The translations under genes were made by a program, and so were the position numbers. Below are positions 32,559-36,392 of a DNA stretch of 36,392 nt, piece by piece. The notes under the pieces were generated by a model. That model was not told where the DNA came from. It worked only from the letters and a program-made list of their open reading frames with translations, and did no database searches. Source of the stretch: Caballeronia sordidicola (GTDB lineage Bacteria; Pseudomonadota; Gammaproteobacteria; Burkholderiales; Burkholderiaceae); the NCBI RefSeq assembly GCF_002220365.1, contig NZ_MTHB01000013.1, positions 1 through 36,392 of the forward strand, read 5' to 3'. Each line of letters begins with the position of its first letter. Position 1 is the first letter of the stretch.

Positions 32559-34128
32559 CGAGCAGAGGCCGCTTTCTCCGATAGACGAGGCTTTCGAGGG
32601 AGCGCCGTGCGGTCTGCTTGCAACCACGGTCGACGGCATGATCGTGCGCGTCAATTCGACGTTTTGCGGGTGGGTTGGATATCAGGCGCAAGAGCTACTG
32701 GAAAAGCGCCGGATCCAGGATCTGCTGACGATCGGTGGCAAGGTTTTCCACCAGACCCATTGGGCGCCACTGCTGCAGATGCAACGATCGGTGGCGGAAG
32801 TGAAGGTGGATATGATTCATCGGGACGGGCGCAAGGTGCCGATGTTGATCAATGCCGCCCGCCGTCGGCACGGTGATGTTGAGTACAATGAATTCGCAGT
32901 GCTCGTAGTCATTGACCGGCACCAATACGAGCGTGAACTGCTTCGCGCCCGCGAAAGAGCGGAGGTCGCGCTCGAGGAAAAACGAGCAGCCGAAGAGGCA
33001 TTGCGCGAGGCCGATCGACGAAAGGACGCTTTCATGGCCACCCTCGCGCACGAGCTCAGAAACCCTCTGGCTCCTATGCGAAACGTGGTCGATCTGTTGC
33101 ACCTCAAGAATTTCGCAGACCCGCAAATGCTGTGGGCACGTGACGTACTCGATCGTCAAATGACTCAGATGACGCATTTGGTCGACGGGCTGCTGGAGGT
33201 GTCCCGGATTTCGGAGGGGAAAATTACCCTGCGCCGGGAAGTCCTCGATCTGGCTACCGCCTTGAAATACGCAGCCGAAGCGTGTCAGCCAATTGTCACC
33301 GCGGCGTCCCATACATTGACGGTAGAGCTGCCCCACCAGCCAATTTTCATCAACGCGGATCCAACACGCTTTTCCCAGATCGTTCAGAACCTGCTGAACA
33401 ATGCCGCCAAATACACCCCGAACGGTGGGGCTATCTGGCTAACAGTCCGCCGCGAGGACGAACAGGCCGTCATCTCGGTCCGCGACAATGGCATCGGCAT
33501 CGCAACCGAACACTTGCCTTCGTTGTTCGAAATCTTTACGCAGCTTGACGCGGGTCTCGAGCGCTCGCAGGGAGGACTCGGAATCGGCCTATCCCTGGTT
33601 CGCACCTTGACAGAGTTGCACGGTGGGTCGGTGTCGGCTCACAGCGCGGGCGCTGGCTTGGGCAGCGAGATTATCGTTCGATTTCCGCTTTCGAACGAGC
33701 CAAGCGCAACAGCGATATCTCATGTATCCGATCTGCCGGCTCGCAACGCGGCACGGCGTCGGGTGTTGATTGTCGACGACAACGAAGATGCGGCCGAGAG
33801 TTTGGCCATGTTGCTGCAAGCGGAGGGATACGACGCGCTTACAGCCTCGGATGGAAGGACAGGGATACGCATAGCGGATGAGTTTTCCGCGGAGGCAATA
33901 ATCCTGGACATCGGGCTTCCCGATATGACTGGATATGAGGTCGCGCAGGCTGTCCGGCAAAGTCAACCGGGAAAGTCCGCTTTGGTGATTGCGTTGACGG
34001 GCTGGGGCCAGAAGCAAGACAAGCAAGATGCAGAGCTGGCAGGATGCGACTTTCATTTCACAAAGCCGGTCGATTTGGAACGGCTTCTGGCGATTCTTGC
34101 TGATGGCAGCGTAGACCCAGGAGCTTGA
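32551..34128 (+). CDS. PAS-containing hybrid sensor histidine kinase / response regulator
   Basis: The 525-residue cytoplasmic hybrid kinase has no membrane segment. The PAS domain is at about residues 12-120 (EGAPCGLLATTVDGMIVRVN, STFCGWVGYQAQELLEKRRI). A coiled coil (about 125-160) leads to the HisKA domain with H167 (LAHELRNPLAPM). The HATPase has N283/N284 (NLLNNAAKYTP), RDNGIGIA and GGLGIGLSLV. The receiver begins at about 403 with DDNED and phospho-acceptor D453 (ILDIGLPDM), with ALTGWG and FTKPVD near its end. ATG 32551 lies inside the hydrolase gene end. It has no DNA-binding output and no adjacent full-length response regulator; phosphotransfer partners must lie elsewhere. Confidence 0.92.
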   Translation: MDSEQRPLSPIDEAFEGAPCGLLATTVDGMIVRVNSTFCGWVGYQAQELLEKRRIQDLLTIGGKVFHQTHWAPLLQMQRSVAEVKVDMIHRDGRKVPMLINAARRRHGDVEYNEFAVLVVIDRHQYERELLRARERAEVALEEKRAAEEALREADRRKDAFMATLAHELRNPLAPMRNVVDLLHLKNFADPQMLWARDVLDRQMTQMTHLVDGLLEVSRISEGKITLRREVLDLATALKYAAEACQPIVTAASHTLTVELPHQPIFINADPTRFSQIVQNLLNNAAKYTPNGGAIWLTVRREDEQAVISVRDNGIGIATEHLPSLFEIFTQLDAGLERSQGGLGIGLSLVRTLTELHGGSVSAHSAGAGLGSEIIVRFPLSNEPSATAISHVSDLPARNAARRRVLIVDDNEDAAESLAMLLQAEGYDALTASDGRTGIRIADEFSAEAIILDIGLPDMTGYEVAQAVRQSQPGKSALVIALTGWGQKQDKQDAELAGCDFHFTKPVDLERLLAILADGSVDPGA

Positions 34129-34174
34129 CGTTTTCAAAGCCTGTCGTTGCTCATTCGTTTTTCTGCAAGAGAGT

Positions 34175-34333
34175 TTAAAGGCGGCTAGCCGAATGGACCG
34201 CTGGCCCTTTTTGGCAATAGCCGTCAAATGCGTGATCGACGAGATGGCGACGTACCTCGTACGCATCGAGCGCAGTGAACGCAATGATTGCAATGTCCCT
34301 GATGTCGGGATTGGTCCGTAGCGTAAGTGATGC
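34175..34333 (-). pseudogene. C-terminal fragment of a response-regulator receiver domain
   Basis: Minus-strand reading with no start codon gives SLTLRTNPDIRDIAIIAFTALDAYEV, then RRHLVDHAFDGYCQKG. This fits the last half of a CheY-like receiver: conserved Thr in AFTAL and Lys in CQKG. The preceding in-frame TAA at 34334-34336 and missing phospho-acceptor region show a fragment of about 50 residues. It lies right after the hybrid kinase, on the opposite strand. Confidence 0.65.
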
Positions 34334-34373
34334 TTAGCCGCCCTCACATTCGGGCTCAGAATAGTCCCGCGCC

Positions 34374-34514
34374 CTACTTGTTCACCGCGTCTTTGAATGC
34401 TTTTCCGGCGGTGAACTTGACGGTCTTTGACGCAGCGATCTGAAGCGGCTCGCCGGTCCTCGGATTGCGCCCGGCGCGAGCGGCCCGCGCGCCCATGCTA
34501 AGCGTTACGCAACA
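34374..34514 (-). pseudogene. C-terminal fragment of an HU-family DNA-binding protein
   Basis: Minus-strand reading gives [18 protein letters not shown], then [21 protein letters not shown] and a stop at 34374-34376. This is the DNA-binding arm and last helices of an HU protein. The N-terminal half is absent; similarity ends near 34505. With the receiver fragment beside it, the spacer between the kinase and the SRPBCC gene is a patch of gene remnants. Confidence 0.75.
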
Positions 34515-34528
34515 ATAGGGAGTCGAAA

Positions 34529-34951
34529 ATGGACAATTCACTTGTGACGGAAGAACTCTTTCATCTACCCGCCCGACGCTTGTGGCAGGCGCTCACGGAT
34601 GAGAATGCGCTAAGGGCCTGGTACTTCCCGCAGTTGCGCCATGTCAATCCAGACGTAGGCTTCGGGTTCGAATTTGCCGACGATGGTTCGGCCTACCAGA
34701 AGGAATGGCGGGTCACGCAGGTCGTCGAAGGAGCCAAGTTCGCGCACAGTTGGGGCTACAAAGGTTTCCCTGGCCTATCGGAAGTCATCTTCGAGCTGTT
34801 CTCGGAGGGTGCCAGCACTCGCCTGCGCGTCACCCACACCGGCCTCGACAGCTTCCCTGACGACCCCCACTTCGCAAGGAGACGGTTCGAGGACGGGTGG
34901 AAGCAGATCCTCGGTGTCAAGCTGAGGGAATACTTCTCAGTACCGGATTGA
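34529..34951 (+). CDS. SRPBCC (AHSA1-type) domain protein
   Basis: The 140-residue START/SRPBCC-fold protein of the AHSA1 type has a hydrophobic cavity for a ligand; cellular role unknown. Family blocks are [73 protein letters not shown] and [17 protein letters not shown] at the C-terminal helix. GGGAG six to ten bases before ATG 34529 confirms the start. The gene stands alone, just beside the HU fragment on the other strand. Confidence 0.85.
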   Translation: MDNSLVTEELFHLPARRLWQALTDENALRAWYFPQLRHVNPDVGFGFEFADDGSAYQKEWRVTQVVEGAKFAHSWGYKGFPGLSEVIFELFSEGASTRLRVTHTGLDSFPDDPHFARRRFEDGWKQILGVKLREYFSVPD

Positions 34952-35376
34952 ACCCGCGGCTGTCAAATGACACAAAGTCGTTCGGACCCAAAGACCAGTT
35001 TATAAGGCACAGCGAGCAGTGCTGGACGACTTTACGTCAATTTTGATTGACGCACAGTTGTCCATTTTGCTGAAATTGACTTAAAGTTGACAAGTCTTGC
35101 TGGACGGGATCGGCGCGAGAAGCGAACCAGAAATTTAGCTATGTCGCGGCCGCAAACGCACGGTCTCCTGCATCTCCTACGTCCAGTGGTATTGACTTCT
35201 CCCTATCGGGTGCCGCTCACCTTCATGCTGGTCGCGACTCTCGCTGCCGCGACCTATCGCGAGCGGCCTAACCCTCGAGATGGATCGATACACTTCAATC
35301 GATTATTGTTCGCATTGCATAATATCTTCTTTGAAAGGTATCCGTCAGCGGAACCCGTAGGGGCGTTTCCCGAAGG
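34952..35376. other. 425-bp stretch without a convincing gene
   Basis: One plus-strand frame (about 35141-35380) can be read for 79 residues (with FMLVATLAAATYRERPNP), but it has no ribosome site and I do not accept it. AT-rich text near 35030-35090 (TTTTGATTGACGCAC and related) may contain a promoter. GTAGGGGCGTTTCCCG at 35357-35372 may be an IS66-like end, which would include the neighbouring 163-residue gene in the element. Confidence 0.35.
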
Positions 35377-35868
35377 CTAGATGTCGACGATCTTTCGCAG
35401 TAGAGAGTACGAAACGCGCCAGTGACCATCAGTGTCATTGACGGCAATCGAGGCGGTCTTCGCATTTAGTCGAACGATGATGCCGACGCGCTCGCTCAGG
35501 TGCTTGTCGGTGAAGCCAACCGTGTCACCGATGAAGAATTCTTCACGCTGCGTTCTCGGCGGCGGTGTTGGTTCGACGTGAGGCTGAGCACTCGAAGTTT
35601 CTGGGATAATCGCTGCATAGAGCACGCCCCAACGGCGTCGAGTTGCGCTTTCTTGAACCACCGCCTGTGTTTGGCGAAGTTCAACTATGGTGCCTTGCGC
35701 CGGCGGTCCAAGCGGGTTGTCGCCGACGTAGTTCACGGCCATCCCCAGGTGCAGGCGTTGACGTATTTCGAGAATACGTCGAGGGTCATCAAGCATTTTG
35801 CCGATAGCTAGATAGAGGCGATATAGCTCGGCGCTGGGCGCCTGCCGAAGCGAGTCGAGAATGTCCAT
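35377..35868 (-). CDS. Conserved-looking 163-residue protein behind IS66 tail
   Basis: The 163-residue protein has two halves with related layout: a helical start (SLRQAPSAELYRLYLAIGKML, RRILEIRQRLHLGMAVNYVG) and two small-barrel-like segments. The first is GTIVELRQTQAVVQESATRR, then RWGVLYAAIIP; the second is FFIGDTVGFTDKHLSERVGIIV, RLNAKTASIAVNDTDGHWRVSYSLLRKIV. A Pro/Thr-rich linker joins them. Such repeats resemble KOW/Tudor-like modules. The start codon lies just 14 bases after the stop of an IS66 transposase fragment on the same strand and has no clear ribosome site, suggesting translational coupling or a passenger gene of the IS66 element. Function is unknown. Confidence 0.65.
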   Translation of the reverse strand: MDILDSLRQAPSAELYRLYLAIGKMLDDPRRILEIRQRLHLGMAVNYVGDNPLGPPAQGTIVELRQTQAVVQESATRRRWGVLYAAIIPETSSAQPHVEPTPPPRTQREEFFIGDTVGFTDKHLSERVGIIVRLNAKTASIAVNDTDGHWRVSYSLLRKIVDI

Positions 35869-35882
35869 GGTGTAGAGGTGTT

Positions 35883-36105
35883 TTAACGGGCGAGCGGCAA
35901 CAGTTCGTGCACGCGATTGACGGGATACGATGGCAGTTTCTCAAGCGTTCGTTCGAGCCACGCATAGGGTTCGATACCGTTAAGGCGAGCCGTCCCGATG
36001 AGGGAATACATGGTTGCCGCCGCCCGGGCGCCTCGTGGAGAACCTGCGAACATCCAATTCGATCTTCCGACGACCAGTTCCCGTTCATTCTGCCCATATC
36101 GGGCA
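35883..36105 (-). pseudogene. IS66-family transposase (TnpC) C-terminal fragment
   Basis: Minus-strand reading (no listed start) gives QNERELVVGRSNWMFAGSPR, then GARAAATMYSLIGTARLNGI and EPYAWLERTLEKLP, NRVHELLPLAR and the stop at 35883-35885. The blocks NWxFAGS, RAAxxYSLIGTAxLNGxxP and the C-terminal PVNRVxxLLP are typical of IS66 TnpC. The upstream portion is replaced near 36105 by the end of a different gene. At least 400 residues of TnpC are missing. Confidence 0.78.
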
Positions 36106-36340
36106 AGAAGTTGAAGTCCATTATCGTTGGCATCCGCTGTTTCGTCGTCGCGTCAAGGTTCGAGATGTTGAGCAGCGCGGCGGAGGTCGGGTCGTCCATA
36201 TCGACGCGGGCGACAGTGAGGTTAGGGTCATTGCCGAATGGATGTTGGATGCTGCCGCATGCTCCGCTCTGGTTCTCGGCGATCCGCGCGTCAGCGTAGC
36301 GGCCTTGTGCAATCTGCACCAACTTCTTATCAATCGACAT
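36106..36340 (-). pseudogene. Hypothetical protein N-terminus, truncated at IS66 fragment
   Basis: From ATG 36340 the minus strand reads MSIDKKLVQIAQGRYADARI, then AENQSGACGSIQHPFGNDPN, LTVARVDMDDPTSAALLNISNL. Composition is that of a soluble protein. After about 78 residues it merges with the IS66 fragment (in another frame) near 36105, so the original C-terminus is lost. No family is recognised and the ribosome site is weak. The exact junction is uncertain. Confidence 0.45.
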
Positions 36341-36392
36341 TTGCGCGGAAACTCAACGGACGATTCCACCATCGTCCGGGAGAAGCGCAATG

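Noticed and set aside
35087..35380. Plus-strand frame of 97 aa before the 163-aa gene
   Set aside because: No ribosome site, no recognisable motif and mixed composition; only a small hydrophobic patch supports it.
1..36392. CRISPR arrays, tRNA or rRNA genes
   Set aside because: No regularly spaced repeats, cloverleaf-type sequence or rRNA-like stretch was noticed on reading both strands; this was not tested by software.

Overview
The window looks like a mobile-element-rich accessory region from a betaproteobacterium, most likely Burkholderia sensu lato (Paraburkholderia/Caballeronia-like). This rests on the fairly high GC content, the transposase types (IS21, IS1182, IS3, IS6, IS30 and IS66 families plus an HNH-carrying group II intron), a CTGT-N8-ACAG LexA-type box and the general look of the metabolic genes. 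No rRNA, tRNA, CRISPR array or replication origin was seen. The replicon (chromosome or megaplasmid) cannot be told from the sequence.

Left part (1-12.4 kb). It starts inside a group II intron whose encoded protein has lost its reverse transcriptase centre in frame. The intron ends with a textbook domain V/VI and sits inside a transposase gene. Next come a decayed IS6-family element that truncated a small membrane-protein gene, a complete VapC/Phd-type toxin-antitoxin pair with a perfect palindromic operator, an IS30 remnant, and an IS3 element killed by one in-frame TGA. Two housekeeping-like genes follow: a formate/nitrite-transporter-family protein and exonuclease III. An intact IS21 element cuts off a SOS-box-controlled VRR-NUC gene, and an intact IS1182 element lies just beyond.

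Middle part (12.4-24.4 kb). There is a small membrane protein, a flavin aromatic hydroxylase, then a five-gene minus-strand cluster (21975 to 16706) in which every product has a signal peptide or lipobox. One product resembles CsgG/HfaB and another DUF4410; the other three are unrecognised. A degenerate copy of a tyrosine recombinase lies on one side of the cluster. An intact homologue, overlapped by a small gene, lies on the other side, so the cluster may be recombinase-associated cargo. This cluster is the best candidate for an undescribed system. A second defective IS6 copy closes the section.

Right part (24.5-36.4 kb). It holds sensory and metabolic modules: a six-helix membrane hybrid histidine kinase; a carotenoid-oxygenase operon (membrane protein, oxygenase, VOC protein) divergent from a TetR regulator, with a one-base lesion that splits the oxygenase Tat signal; an RsbQ/KAI2-like hydrolase overlapping a PAS-kinase-receiver gene; C-terminal fragments of a receiver domain and of an HU protein; an SRPBCC protein; and the tail of an IS66 transposase with a 163-residue gene directly behind it. 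A truncated hypothetical gene ends the window.

Functional calls come from reading motifs by eye; no database search was possible.
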